Source: Halomarina litorea (GTDB lineage Archaea > Halobacteriota > Halobacteria > Halobacteriales > Haloarculaceae). Taken from it: 64,000 bases of DNA. The notes beneath the pieces were generated by a model. The model did not search any database. It worked only from the letters and a program-made list of their open reading frames with translations, and was not told where the DNA came from. This document shows positions 1-8,035 of the stretch, one piece after another. Every line of letters starts with the position of its first letter. The stretch's first letter is position 1. The stretch covers positions 1 through 64,000 of the forward strand of contig NZ_CP100448.1 of NCBI RefSeq assembly GCF_024227715.1. Direction: 5' to 3'. Position numbers and translations under genes: made by a program.

Positions 1-199
1 TGATGAGTTCTCCTGCGGACTCAACTTCTACAGTCACCGCCTGTTGGCTCGTGCTTCGATTTTCGACGGTGACCGATTCAAGCCCCGCGTAGGACTCGTC
101 GTTGAGTACGTCGGAGATGGCTGAACAACCAGCGAGAGCAGTCAGGGCGACGGCTCCACTGCCAGTGAGGAGTGAACGTCGGGAGAGCGGAGGGCTCAT
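1..199 (-). CDS. Tat-exported lipoprotein, N-terminal fragment
   Basis: The gene runs off the left edge; only the first 66 codons are present. The product starts MSPPLSRRSLL, with the twin arginine at residues 7-8, a hydrophobic stretch rich in Ala and Leu, and a lipobox LAGC at about residues 22-25, so it should be folded in the cytoplasm, exported by Tat and anchored to the outside of the membrane by a lipid-modified Cys25. The mature part seen so far (AISDVLNDESYAGLESVTV) fits the small substrate-free lipoproteins common in haloarchaea; no function can be given. A TATA-like element (aaaggtatacc on the minus strand, near 222-232) sits at a suitable distance upstream. Confidence 0.75.
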   Translation of the reverse strand, partial: MSPPLSRRSLLTGSGAVALTALAGCSAISDVLNDESYAGLESVTVENRSTSQQAVTVEVESAGELI

Positions 200-256
200 A
201 CGAATATCAACTGAGTTCGCTGGTATACCTTTTCTGCAAATAGGTCTCAAACGAGC

Positions 257-291
257 CAGCTGTTAGACTCGCGGCACGCGTCTAACAGCTG
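257..291. repeat. GTTAGAC palindrome, copy 1 (perfect)
   Basis: Perfect 12-bp inverted repeat: cagctgttagac (257-268) and gtctaacagctg (280-291), with an 11-nt centre tcgcggcacgc. It lies between the divergent lipoprotein gene and the orc gene. The core GTTAGAC-N11-GTCTAAC recurs elsewhere in the window with the same spacing. Operator, terminator or mobile-element end are all possible; the sequence alone does not decide. Confidence 0.8.
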
Positions 292-436
292 CGTCACCAA
301 CTTTTTCCGCTAAATAAAGTCAACCACACGCGCTCCGGGTGGCGCAGTCGCTCGGTTCGATTCCTTCGACCGCACTATCGGAAATCTGGAACCGACCCCA
401 TCACACTCTTGACACGACACTCCGTACCACGCGCGC

Positions 437-1435
437 ATGATACGCGACGCGCGGGTGCTCCAGCCCGAGTTCGTCCCCCGGGACGTCGTCCACCGGAACC
501 ACGAAGTGACGACGCTCTCCGCCGCACTCGACCCCGTCACCGACGACCGCGAGGGCGAGACGACGTTCCTCTACGGGCCGTCGGGCGTCGGGAAGACCTG
601 TATCGCCAACGTCGTCACCGAGCGGTTGAAAGCGACCGTCCCCGACCTCACCGTTCAGTACGTGAATTGCTGGGAGGACTACACCCGGTTCAAGACGCTC
701 TACCGACTGCTCGAAGGGCTCGACCAGACGTTCGACATCCACCGCCAGTCCACCCCGCGGGACGAACTGGTCGAACGCCTGCGCGAGCATACCGACGCGT
801 ACGTCGTCATTCTCGACGAGGTCGACCAGCTCGAAGACAAGTGCGTCCTCTACGAACTCCACCGTACATCGGGCGTGACGATGGTGCTCATCGCCAACCG
901 CGTCGAGGAACTGTTCGACCCACTCGACGACCGTCTCGCCAGTCGGTTGCGTACGGCAGTTCAGATTCACTTCGCGCGCTACACGGTCGACGAACTCGTC
1001 TCTATCTTGGCTGACCGCGTTCTGTGGGGGCTGCGCGACGGGGTGGTCTCGGATGCGCAACTCGAACAGATAGCCGACGCTGCGGCAGGAGACGCGCGGG
1101 TGGGTCTCGAAGTCCTACGGATGGCCGTCGAGCGAAGCGCGCGAGAGGGTCACGAGACGGTATCCAATGCGGTTATCGACCGGGTCGCCCCCGAGGCGCA
1201 GTCGGTCGTCCGCCAGCGCAACGTCGAGACGCTCACGGATGACCAGCGGGTCGTCTACGATATCATCGCCGAGCGAGAGGCGGTCGCACCTGCCGAGCTG
1301 TACGACGCGTACCGCGGGCGCGTCGATGACCCTCGTACGGAGCGGATGGTCCGCAACTACCTGACGAAGATGGTCCAGTACAATCTCGTGTCGGCGACTG
1401 GGCGCGGTCAGCAGCGACGGTACCACTGCGAGTGA
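437..1435 (+). CDS. Orc1/Cdc6 family replication-initiation ATPase
   Basis: 332-residue AAA+ protein of the archaeal Orc1/Cdc6 family, which binds origin repeats and helps load MCM. The Walker A motif GPSGVGKT is at residues 47-54, Walker B VVILDEVD around 123-130, sensor-1 region LIANR near 151-155 and the arginine-rich RLASRLR at 166-172; the C-terminal 80 residues form a winged helix (VYDIIAEREAVAPAELYDAY onward). It is somewhat short for the main chromosomal Orc1, as are many extra haloarchaeal paralogues carried by plasmids and islands. No origin-recognition repeats or AT-rich unwinding element are obvious next to it, only the perfect palindrome 145 bp upstream. It converges on a small membrane-protein gene. 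Confidence 0.88.
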   Translation: MIRDARVLQPEFVPRDVVHRNHEVTTLSAALDPVTDDREGETTFLYGPSGVGKTCIANVVTERLKATVPDLTVQYVNCWEDYTRFKTLYRLLEGLDQTFDIHRQSTPRDELVERLREHTDAYVVILDEVDQLEDKCVLYELHRTSGVTMVLIANRVEELFDPLDDRLASRLRTAVQIHFARYTVDELVSILADRVLWGLRDGVVSDAQLEQIADAAAGDARVGLEVLRMAVERSAREGHETVSNAVIDRVAPEAQSVVRQRNVETLTDDQRVVYDIIAEREAVAPAELYDAYRGRVDDPRTERMVRNYLTKMVQYNLVSATGRGQQRRYHCE

Positions 1436-1445
1436 ACCGCGCCCG

Positions 1446-1646
1446 TCACGGAGTGGTCACTCGACCATGTCTCACGCCGAGCGCGTACGCGATGATGAAC
1501 AGCGCGACGAGCGCGAGACTCCAGACGACGACGGAGGGCGGCACGGGACCGGAGAGGCCTACAACGCCGTAGCAGATGAGCCAGAAGCCACTTGCGAACA
1601 CGGCGATTTGTCGCACGCCAAGCACCGCGACGAGGCGTCGGCCCAT
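1446..1646 (-). CDS. Small two-helix membrane protein
   Basis: 66 residues starting MGRRLVAVLGVRQ. Two hydrophobic helices (roughly 10-30 and 36-58: IAVFASGFWLICYGVVGL and SVVVWSLALVALFIIAYAL) end in a basic tail HGRVTTP. The ATG at 1646 was preferred over an upstream GTG at 1697 because the intervening residues contain an in-frame ATG and read poorly. It ends 10 bp from the orc stop, so the two are convergent. I do not recognise a family; haloarchaea have many such short integral membrane proteins. Confidence 0.55.
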   Translation of the reverse strand: MGRRLVAVLGVRQIAVFASGFWLICYGVVGLSGPVPPSVVVWSLALVALFIIAYALGVRHGRVTTP

Positions 1647-1746
1647 AGCGTCGTAACGTAGTGGTAGGAGGTAACAGTTAGCAATTTCTCCGCTCACTGA
1701 ACGCCGTTGAGCCGCTGCCGTTTATTCTACTGTTGATTGACTGATT

Positions 1747-1776
1747 CAGCTGTTAGAGTTGTGCCGCGTGTGTACC
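1747..1776. repeat. GTTAGAC palindrome, copy 2 (imperfect)
   Basis: cagctgttagag followed by an 11-nt centre ttgtgccgcgt and a degenerate second half gtgtacc. Bases 1750-1771 (22 nt) are identical to the reverse complement of 47709-47730, 46 kb away. It lies 70 bp upstream of the gene at 1847. Confidence 0.75.
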
Positions 1777-1846
1777 ACAGGCCGACGGACGCAATAGATG
1801 GTCTCTGCGAACAACTTTGCCGAACAATCCCATAGTCACATCGCGT

Positions 1847-2239
1847 ATGGTTTCCTGGACCCCATCGGCCATCCGAATTGCGGACGTAGACGTGTATCGC
1901 GGGGTCCCCCAGTCGGTCTCGTTTGTCGTGCGAAACACCCAGTGGGTATCGCTGTGGCTGGAGAGCCAGGACAACCAGCCGCCGCTCTCTGGTATCGGGT
2001 GGGAGGTGAACGAAACCACTCCGACCCCTCCGCAGGTCCTCCAGACCGCTCCGCCCCAGTACGTCTGGGAGGACGTGCAGGAGGAAGTCCGCATGACAGT
2101 GCGGGTTCAGTCGGTTTCTTCAGCCTCGCTCGGTCCGCGAACGCTCGTTGTCGAGAGTAAGTCGCGTCGGGATGGGCCGTCAGTTACTGAGACTGCTACG
2201 ATTACATTCGTTGAACCGCCGAACTGGTACGACTGGTAG
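1847..2239 (+). CDS. Hypothetical protein, probable beta-rich domain
   Basis: 130 residues from the first ATG (MVSWTPSAIRIADVDVY); a TTG at 1817 would add 10 residues. The sequence has alternating hydrophobic strands and phrases such as SVSFVVRNTQWVSLWLES and TETATITFVEPP, which resemble an extracellular Ig-like or CARDB-type beta-sandwich, but there is no signal peptide or membrane helix. Codon use is less GC-biased than in the core genome to the right. The gene is bracketed by GTTAGAC palindromes at 1747-1776 and 2285-2309. I do not recognise a family. Confidence 0.5.
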   Translation: MVSWTPSAIRIADVDVYRGVPQSVSFVVRNTQWVSLWLESQDNQPPLSGIGWEVNETTPTPPQVLQTAPPQYVWEDVQEEVRMTVRVQSVSSASLGPRTLVVESKSRRDGPSVTETATITFVEPPNWYDW

Positions 2240-2284
2240 TTGAGACGAGTCATCCAGCGATGGTGGCCCCGTGAAGGCCCCGTC

Positions 2285-2309
2285 GTTAGACCCACGCTCT
2301 AAGTCTAAC
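2285..2309. repeat. GTTAGAC palindrome, copy 3
   Basis: gttagac (2285-2291), 11-nt centre ccacgctctaa, gtctaac (2303-2309): both half-sites perfect and the same 11-nt spacing as copy 1. It lies 46 bp after the stop of the hypothetical gene and could also act as its transcription terminator (stem plus following aaaacc). The rest of 2310-2653 is gene-free and lower in GC; I see nothing else there apart from the short hairpin at 2537. Confidence 0.75.
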
Positions 2310-2536
2310 AAAACCGGTAATCCACGCAGGCTCTCTTCACCCGTCCTGCTCACTTCCCACAGTACTCCCTCGTGGCAACGAATTGCTGGCCTAGACGAAC
2401 TATTGTACTGAGATAGATTCATTGCTGCTGTTGTTCCGTGTGACTCTGACGTGAGGGCACAGTACGTCAATCCAAGCAATTATTCACCACATCGCCATCT
2501 TCAGGAACGCCGGCAGACGACACTTGCCCGCGTCGG

Positions 2537-2551
2537 CCGCCCTCCGGGCGG
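2537..2551. repeat. Short 6+3+6 hairpin (TCC loop)
   Basis: ccgccc-tcc-gggcgg, a perfect 15-nt hairpin of the same design (3-nt TCC loop) as those inside hemC and nikR. It sits in the 2.3-2.65 kb intergenic stretch. Confidence 0.5.
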
Positions 2552-2653
2552 AATCGGCGGGACGACCCACTCCTGGCGTCCGGGCCGACTGGAACGCGAG
2601 ACAGCCACGTTCGAGTCGTCGCCTTCTTGCGAATCCGGTCCCTCGGTCCGGAC

Positions 2654-2809
2654 ATGTCGAAGGCAACGCGGTTGGTGGCGGTGCTGGTCGGCCTGTTCGC
2701 CGTCGCGAGTCTCGTCCACTACGCGCTGTTCGGGTCGTTCCCGTTCGGGACGCCCCAGTTGCTGGCCGGGGAGGCCGACGGGACGGCCGCCATCGAAGTC
2801 GAGCGGTAG
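2654..2809 (+). CDS. Small single-pass membrane protein
   Basis: 51 residues starting MSKATRLVAVLVGLFAVASL. One hydrophobic helix (about 6-26) follows a short basic N-terminus; the rest (FGTPQLLAGEADGTAAIEVER) is polar and would lie outside. The ATG at 2654 was chosen because it opens directly on the helix. No family recognised. 2810-2969 downstream holds no gene that I can support. Confidence 0.5.
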   Translation: MSKATRLVAVLVGLFAVASLVHYALFGSFPFGTPQLLAGEADGTAAIEVER

Positions 2810-2969
2810 GCGGTCGGACCGGGCGACGGGATCCCGCCGGTGACCGCGTGGATCCGAGGCCCCGTAATCGTACACTCGTTCGACCCGCCGCAGAGCCGCC
2901 GCTGGTCGACTCGTCGCGGCGGTCCCGGCGACCGTGTGCCCAGTCGCCGGGGTCTCGCCCGGGCGAAAC

Positions 2970-3140
2970 TCAGTAGTTCAACAGTTCGGGGACCCGTTCC
3001 CGGTCGGTGCTGTAGGTGGCCATCAGGATGCCGATGACCTCGGGGTTGCTCGGTTCGTAGCCGAGTCGCCGGGTCAGCGACTCCTTGATGTCCTCGAACC
3101 GTTCGCCCTTCGAGCCGTAGAGTTTGATGTGGACCGTCAT
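2970..3140 (-). CDS. Conserved small haloarchaeal protein (56 aa)
   Basis: MTVHIKLYGSKGERFEDIKE... is a compact acidic-basic protein with one predicted strand followed by helices (FEDIKESLTRRLGY, NPEVIGILMATY). There is no membrane segment or metal site. The pattern of an MTVHIKLYG start and a helix that could sit in a DNA groove recalls ribbon-helix-helix proteins, but that is only an impression. A 26-codon reading frame ends 4 nt before its start and could be a coupled leader. Function unknown. Confidence 0.6.
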   Translation of the reverse strand: MTVHIKLYGSKGERFEDIKESLTRRLGYEPSNPEVIGILMATYSTDRERVPELLNY

Positions 3141-3144
3141 CGCA

Positions 3145-3225
3145 TCACCCCTCGTTGGCTGTCGTCGTCGGTTGGGACCGCCGGTCCGGAGAGTAGAGAT
3201 TCCACTGGTTTGACACCACACTCAT
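3145..3225 (-). CDS. Possible 26-residue leader ORF
   Basis: ATG at 3225 opens a 26-codon frame (MSVVSNQWNLYSPDRR...) whose TGA ends 4 nt before the next ATG. A promoter-like ccgttatgtac lies just upstream on the minus strand. Listed as tentative: nothing but position and an intact frame supports it. The remaining 3226-3542 gap holds no convincing gene. Confidence 0.25.
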   Translation of the reverse strand: MSVVSNQWNLYSPDRRSQPTTTANEG

Positions 3226-3370
3226 AGTCCACAGACACGTACATAACGGCTCGCTTCGTCACGCTTTCGGACTTATCACACCAGCCATAGTGTTCTCGAC
3301 GCCGTCGTCCGCCCCGAGAATGCAGATTCGAGACGCTACGGCGAAGAGAGGGGAGGGAAGCGAGTTCGCG

Positions 3371-3397
3371 ATTACATATAGTGGTATATAATTTATC
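3371..3397. promoter_or_regulatory. AT-rich promoter-like segment
   Basis: An almost pure A/T run (attacatatagtggtatata and following) in otherwise GC-rich DNA, between the 3' end of the RecJ-like gene and the small 2970-3140 gene. It carries TATA-like elements on both strands (tatataa; aattatatacc). It is about 240 bp from the nearest start codon, so it may drive an unrecognised RNA. Confidence 0.35.
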
Positions 3398-3542
3398 ACC
3401 TCCCTCGCGAGGAACGACCACGTGCGGACGGCGAACCGACTCGGCGGGGCGTACTCGGCTCGAAGCCGCCGAACGCGCCGCTCAGCAGGTTCTTCGGCAC
3501 CACGACTCCTACCGGGAGCGTACGGCGGAGCGACGGGCGGGC

Positions 3543-4952
3543 CTACCCGAGTTGTTCGCCGACGATGCGGTCCGCGTGGCCGAGGAACTCCCGTTCGCGG
3601 CTGGCGGGGATGGTCGCACCGGCGGCGACGTCGTGACCGCCGCCCTTCCCGCCCACTGCACGAGACGCCTCGCCCATCACCCGCGAGAGGTCGAGTCCCG
3701 CGCGGACGAGGCCGGGCGTGCCGCGCGCGGACACCTTCGTCTCCTCGTCGCTCTTGGAGGCGAAGGCGATGATCGGCACGCCGCGGTCCACGCCGTCGCT
3801 CCCGACGGCCATCCCCGCGACGATGCCGACGATGGTCTCGCGGATGTGCGTGCCCGCGTCGAACCACTGGAGGTGGTCCTCGCGGGTGATGCCCTCGTTC
3901 TGGACCCAGCGCAGGCCCTCCGAGAGGTTCCGGCGGTGGTTCGTCAGCAGGTGGCGCGCGCGCTCCAGTGCACTCTCCCGGTCGCCGAGACAGACCGCGA
4001 GGCCCACGTCGGCGCGTTCGTAGCGCGCGGTGGCGTTGAGGAGCGTCGAGAACTCGCTGGCGTCGCGCAGTTCCGTCCCCTCGGGTTCGCCCGAGAGGGT
4101 GTAGGTGGTGCCGACCAGTCCCTCTACCTTGTGGGCCGGAACGCCACGCGTGACCGCCCGCCTCACGAGGGCGCTGGCGACGGTCTGTCGCTCGTCGGCG
4201 GTGAGGTCCACCCACGTCCGCCACTCCCCGCCCGACTTGAGGTCCACGTCGAGGTCCGAGAGGAAGCCGACGCTCCCCGACTCGCTGTTGGAGATGCCGG
4301 GGATGTGGACGTCGCTGGAGTACTCGAGCAGTTTCGGGAGCGCGCGGGTCTGTCGCCCGTACAGCGCGAGGTCCGTCACCTCCCGGAGGACGCCCGCCTC
4401 GCACCCCTCCCGGACGATGCTCGCGTTCGCGCCGTGGAGTTCGCCGCCGGAGGCCTGCATGTCGCCCACCGCGCCGACGACGGCCAGCGCCGCCAGGTCG
4501 CGGTTCGCCTCGCCGCCGAGGGCCCGCGCGAGGACGTACGCCGCGCCCGCGCCCGACAGTTCGCTCGCCCCGTCGACGCCGAACAGGAGGGGGTTGAGGT
4601 GGTACTCGGTCTCCGCGTCGGCCGGCCGGTGGTGGTCCGCGACGACCGGCGTGAAGTCCCCCTGTTCCTCGTGGCGCGCGATGTCGTCTAACTGGCCGCT
4701 CCCGAAGTCCGTGAACAGCACCGTGTCGTAGTCGGTGGCGGCGATGGTGGCGATCTCGTGGGCGTCGAGTTGCTTCTTGAACACCGCCTCAAACTCGATG
4801 CCCGCGCGTTCGAGAGCCGTGGCGGCGACGGCGGCGCTCGTGAGGCCGTCGGCGTCGATGTGGGACGCGAGGAGGACCTCTCCGGCGTCTCGGAGGTGGT
4901 CTGCACACGCCGCGGCGCGGTCGGCGAGTTCGGGGACGGGAGCCGTGCTCAT
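3543..4952 (-). CDS. RecJ-like DHH/DHHA1 single-strand nuclease
   Basis: 469-residue DHH-family phosphoesterase. Motif I HIDADG at residues 31-36, motif II TDFGSG at 81-86, motif III DHHRP at 106-110, motif IV GAVGD further on, and the DHHA1 substrate-binding signature GKGGGHD about 30 residues from the C-terminus are all intact, so it should be an active Mn-dependent exonuclease. Archaeal members include GAN, the GINS-associated nuclease, and RNA-acting RecJ3 types; haloarchaea have several paralogues and I cannot say which this is. The start MSTAPVPELADRAAAC was chosen over an upstream ATG 7 codons earlier by fit to the family. Likely roles are replication or repair. Confidence 0.88.
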   Translation of the reverse strand: MSTAPVPELADRAAACADHLRDAGEVLLASHIDADGLTSAAVAATALERAGIEFEAVFKKQLDAHEIATIAATDYDTVLFTDFGSGQLDDIARHEEQGDFTPVVADHHRPADAETEYHLNPLLFGVDGASELSGAGAAYVLARALGGEANRDLAALAVVGAVGDMQASGGELHGANASIVREGCEAGVLREVTDLALYGRQTRALPKLLEYSSDVHIPGISNSESGSVGFLSDLDVDLKSGGEWRTWVDLTADERQTVASALVRRAVTRGVPAHKVEGLVGTTYTLSGEPEGTELRDASEFSTLLNATARYERADVGLAVCLGDRESALERARHLLTNHRRNLSEGLRWVQNEGITREDHLQWFDAGTHIRETIVGIVAGMAVGSDGVDRGVPIIAFASKSDEETKVSARGTPGLVRAGLDLSRVMGEASRAVGGKGGGHDVAAGATIPASREREFLGHADRIVGEQLG

Positions 4953-5009
4953 CTGTGCGAGTCTAGCGCGCAATGCGGGATAAACTGCCGGACCGTCGAG
5001 CGCACCGTC

Positions 5010-5423
5010 TCAGACGATGAGGGTGGGTCGGCCACCCATCCGGGCGACCCGTTCGACGACGCTACCCATCTTGTTGCGGTGCGTCTGCCCCTGATAACCG
5101 AGGACGACGAGGTCCGCGTTCACGGTGCCCCCGTAGGCGTCGATCTCCTCGTGGGGGATACCGTGACAGACCCGTTTCTCGACGGAGATACCCCGGTTGT
5201 CGGCCCGGTCGGCGAGTTCGTCGAGCAGTTCGTGGCCGCGGTCCTCCAGTTGCTCAATGACGAGGTCGACGCTGCTCAACGCGGGTTCGCCGTACTTGCG
5301 CGTGTCGACGACGTACAGCGCGTGGACCGTCGCGCCGTAGTGCTCCGCGAGGTCGAGGGCGTGTTCGACCGCCCGATTCGCTCCGTCGCTTCCGTCGGTG
5401 GGGACGAGGATGGAGTCGTACAT
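5010..5423 (-). CDS. Universal stress protein UspA family
   Basis: 137-residue single-domain USP: MYDSILVPTDGSDGANRAV at the N-terminus and the ATP-binding signature GYQGQTHRNKMGSV (G-x2-G-x9-GS) near residue 110, ending in the usual RPTLIV strand. The ATP motif is intact. The family forms dimers that bind ATP and are induced by stress or energy limitation. The gene stands alone between the nuclease gene and a broken copper-protein gene; an upstream tail in the same frame was rejected because MYDSILVPTDGS is the canonical start. Confidence 0.9.
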   Translation of the reverse strand: MYDSILVPTDGSDGANRAVEHALDLAEHYGATVHALYVVDTRKYGEPALSSVDLVIEQLEDRGHELLDELADRADNRGISVEKRVCHGIPHEEIDAYGGTVNADLVVLGYQGQTHRNKMGSVVERVARMGGRPTLIV

Positions 5424-5565
5424 CACGGTGAGTAGGTGACAACTGAATAAGGAGTTTCGCCAGCGTATCGGGAGAGTCCACAAACCGAACCGGTCGGGAG
5501 GCGTGAGACCGGGCGCACGGGGACGCCGCGGAACCGCCATCGCCTCCCGTCACCTAGTTGAGAGT

Positions 5566-6147
5566 ATGGTTCCGGATACGGACGGGAGCGCCCTCACCCG
5601 GCGGGCACTGCTACTGGGAACGGCGGGAGCGAGAGCGGCGCGAGCGCGCAGGCCACGACGGACCGCGAGCCGACGACGTACACCGTCGAGATGACCGACC
5701 AGCAGGTGTTCGACCCCGAGGAGGTGACCGTCTCACCGGGCGACACGGTGGTCTGGGTGAACGTCGGCGCGGTCGGCCACAGCGTCACGGCCGACGAGGA
5801 CCGCATCCCCGAGGACGCCGCGTACTTCGACAGCGCCGAAGCGGGCAGCGAGGCGGCGACACGGCGGTCCTACCCCCAGCAGGGCGACATCGCGGGGGGA
5901 GTCCTACAGCCACACCTTCGAGACCGAGGGGACCCACCCCTACTTCTGTATCCCCCACGAGACGGTCGGGATGCTCGGCAGCGTCCGCGTCGTTGAGGGT
6001 GGCCCGACCACACCGACCCCGTCGGAACCAGTCGTCCCCGCGAACGCTCCCTTGCTCGCACTCGCGACGGCCGCGTCGCTGGTCCTCGTCGTGGCCTTCG
6101 CCTACGTCTTCCTGAAGTACGGCGGGGACTACGAGGGCGAGGAGTAG
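5566..6147 (+). pseudogene. Halocyanin-like blue copper protein, two frameshifts
   Basis: Three frames together encode a membrane-anchored blue (type I) copper protein. Frame 1 from ATG 5566 gives a Tat-like start (ALTRRALLLGTA). Frame 2 gives the low-complexity mature N-terminus (GGSESGASAQATTDREP) and the cupredoxin core TVEMTDQQVFDPEEVTVSPG with the first copper ligand in VGHSVTAD. Frame 3 resumes after a G6 run near 5890 and has the Cys/His/Met ligands in YFCIPHETVGM, then a Thr/Pro linker and a C-terminal transmembrane helix. The second break is a single extra G in a homopolymer; the first falls where the usual lipobox should be and suggests lost bases. If intact it would carry electrons on the outer membrane face. 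Confidence 0.75.
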
Positions 6148-6153
6148 TCGCGC

Positions 6154-7320
6154 TCACGTCCGCCGGCGCACGTCGAGGACGAGCAGTGTCGCCGCCACGA
6201 CGCAGCCACCGAGGAGCGCCCACCCCGCCCGGTAGCCCACGCTGTCCGCGAGGAGGCCGAACAGCGGCGGGGCGAGCAGTCCCCCGCTGTTGACGGCCGT
6301 CTGCCCACCCGCGCTGGCCGCGCCGATGTCCTCGTCGGCCACGAGGTCCCCCATGATGGAGTAGTACAGCCCCGTCGTCCCGAGGACGGAGACGCCCAGC
6401 AGGGCGAACAGGGCAGTCGTCACGAGCGGGGAGTAGACGCCGACGGCGAGAGCGCCGAAGACGAGAACGGCGAGGGCGACCTGCCCGAGCATGACGGTCC
6501 CCGCCCCCTGTGCCCCGCCGCCGAGTCGGTCGGCGAGTGCGCCACCGCCCAGTCGCCCGACGCTCCCGGTGACCTGCGCGACGGTGAGGACGACGCCCGC
6601 GAAGGCGACGCCCGTCCCGACGGCCTCGTCGACGTAGAGGACGGTGTAGCCCGTCATCGTGAAGATGCCGGCGCCCACGAAGAAGCCCGCCCCGACGAGG
6701 CGGACGTACGCCGGGTCGCCGCCGAGGCCACGCAGGTCCGGCCACTGCGCCTCGCCGTCGCCGCCGTCGTCGGTGTAGAGGGGGACGAAGAGGAGCGTCA
6801 CGAGGAGGGCGACGGCCGCCACCACCCAGAACCCGGTCTGCCACGCGTACACCGCCGCGAGGCCGTTCACGAGGAGGGCGGCCCCGCCGCTCCCCGCCGT
6901 CACGCCCACCTGCTTGATGCCCATCGCGAGGTTCCGCCGGGCGAGGGGGACGCTGGTGAGGATGGCGCGGTTCGTCCCCGGAATGGCGGGGGCGTAGGCC
7001 GCTCCGAGGAGGGCGGCGGCGACCAGCAAGAGGAGGTACGAGGGGGCGAAGGAGACGGCGACGGCCATCGCGCCCAACCCGAGGAGGCTGACGAGGAGCG
7101 GGCGCTTCTCGCCGTAGCCGTCGATGGCCGCGCCGCTGGGAAAGAGCGTGAGGGTGTAGCCGGCCATCGCCGCCGTCAGGACGAGACCGACGAGCGTCCG
7201 CGAGATGCCGAACTCCTCGCGGAGCAGTGCGGTCCCCGCGAAGAGCGTGTAGTAACACAGGCTGGCGGCGGTCTGCCACGCGGTGACGCTCCCGACGACG
7301 CGCCAGTCCCGGCTACCCAT
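6154..7320 (-). CDS. MFS transporter
   Basis: 388 residues, about 12 hydrophobic helices, with the MFS loop signature GYGEKRPLL between helices 2 and 3 and a second-half copy ADRLGGG. The central loop (YTDDGGDGEAQWPDL) separates the two six-helix bundles. Its start overlaps the last codons of hemD by 8 bp, so it is co-transcribed with hemC-cobA-hemD. The substrate is not evident from sequence; the position suggests a tetrapyrrole-related compound, a precursor or an anion, but this is inference. Start ATG at 7320 is supported by the overlap. Confidence 0.85.
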   Translation of the reverse strand: MGSRDWRVVGSVTAWQTAASLCYYTLFAGTALLREEFGISRTLVGLVLTAAMAGYTLTLFPSGAAIDGYGEKRPLLVSLLGLGAMAVAVSFAPSYLLLLVAAALLGAAYAPAIPGTNRAILTSVPLARRNLAMGIKQVGVTAGSGGAALLVNGLAAVYAWQTGFWVVAAVALLVTLLFVPLYTDDGGDGEAQWPDLRGLGGDPAYVRLVGAGFFVGAGIFTMTGYTVLYVDEAVGTGVAFAGVVLTVAQVTGSVGRLGGGALADRLGGGAQGAGTVMLGQVALAVLVFGALAVGVYSPLVTTALFALLGVSVLGTTGLYYSIMGDLVADEDIGAASAGGQTAVNSGGLLAPPLFGLLADSVGYRAGWALLGGCVVAATLLVLDVRRRT

Positions 7321-8035
7321 CCAGTCGGTCGACGGTGGCCCGGGCGAGCGTCTCGAAGTCCGCCCGGTCGGGGACGACGTCCACCTCGATGCCGTGGGCG
7401 CGCGCCGTCTCCGCCGTCGGGGTCCCGATGACGCCGACGACGGCGTCGTTCAGGCCCGCGAGCGCCGCCTCCCGCATCCCCCGGTCGGCCGCCGCGTCGA
7501 GGAAGTGCTCGACGGTCAGCGAGGAGGTGAACAGCGCCGCCGCGAGGTCACCCGAGGCGGCGAGGGCTGCCGACTGACCCGACCCGGCGGGGCGAGTGAG
7601 CCGATAGAGGACCGTCTCGTGGACGTACGCGCCCGCCGCCTCCAGTCCGTCGGTGAGGACGGGGGAGCCGTGGTCGCTCCGGGCCACCTCGACGCGCCGC
7701 CCGGGTACTCGGTCGGCCAGCGTCTCGACCAGCCCCGCCGAGGAGAACTCCTCGGGAATCAGGTCCACCGCGTAGCCGTGCTCGCGGAGGGCGCTCGCCG
7801 TCCCCTCGCCGATGGCACACACCGTCGCCTCGCCGGAGGTCCACCCCGCCTCGGAGACGAGTTCGACGCCCGTCTTGCTCGTGAAAATCGCGTACTCCGC
7901 GTCCTCACGGGGGGTCTCGCCCGTGGGGGCGACTTCGAGCATCGGGTCCGGTATCGGAACGACGCCGAGCGATTCGAGGAGGTCGATCGCCTCCGCGATT
8001 CGCTCGTCGTCGGGACGGAAGACGGCGACGTTCAC
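7313..8035 (-). CDS. hemD: Uroporphyrinogen-III synthase
   Basis: 240 residues from a GTG start whose GTGA overlaps the cobA stop codon. HemD closes and inverts ring D of hydroxymethylbilane to give uroporphyrinogen III. The two Rossmann-like halves are recognisable: MNVAVFRPDD... and TSKTGVELV in the first, GVIGTPTAETARAHGIEVDVVPD in the second, with the family-typical VARSDHGSPVLTDGL segment between. HemD sequences are weakly conserved; the position directly behind hemC and cobA makes the assignment firm. It also overlaps the MFS gene at its end. Confidence 0.9.
   Translation of the reverse strand: MNVAVFRPDDERIAEAIDLLESLGVVPIPDPMLEVAPTGETPREDAEYAIFTSKTGVELVSEAGWTSGEATVCAIGEGTASALREHGYAVDLIPEEFSSAGLVETLADRVPGRRVEVARSDHGSPVLTDGLEAAGAYVHETVLYRLTRPAGSGQSAALAASGDLAAALFTSSLTVEHFLDAAADRGMREAALAGLNDAVVGVIGTPTAETARAHGIEVDVVPDRADFETLARATVDRLDG

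Noticed and set aside
340-375. tRNA remnant (ggttcgattcc resembles a T-arm)
   Set aside because: The flanking bases do not form a T stem, D or anticodon arm; no tRNA fold is possible.
257-437. Replication origin at the orc gene
   Set aside because: Only one palindrome is present; no set of origin-recognition repeats or AT-rich unwinding region was seen, and the palindrome also occurs far from any orc gene.
3137-3421. 94-codon minus frame upstream of the 56-residue gene
   Set aside because: It begins at a GTG over the AT-rich promoter-like segment and its sequence has no features of a protein.
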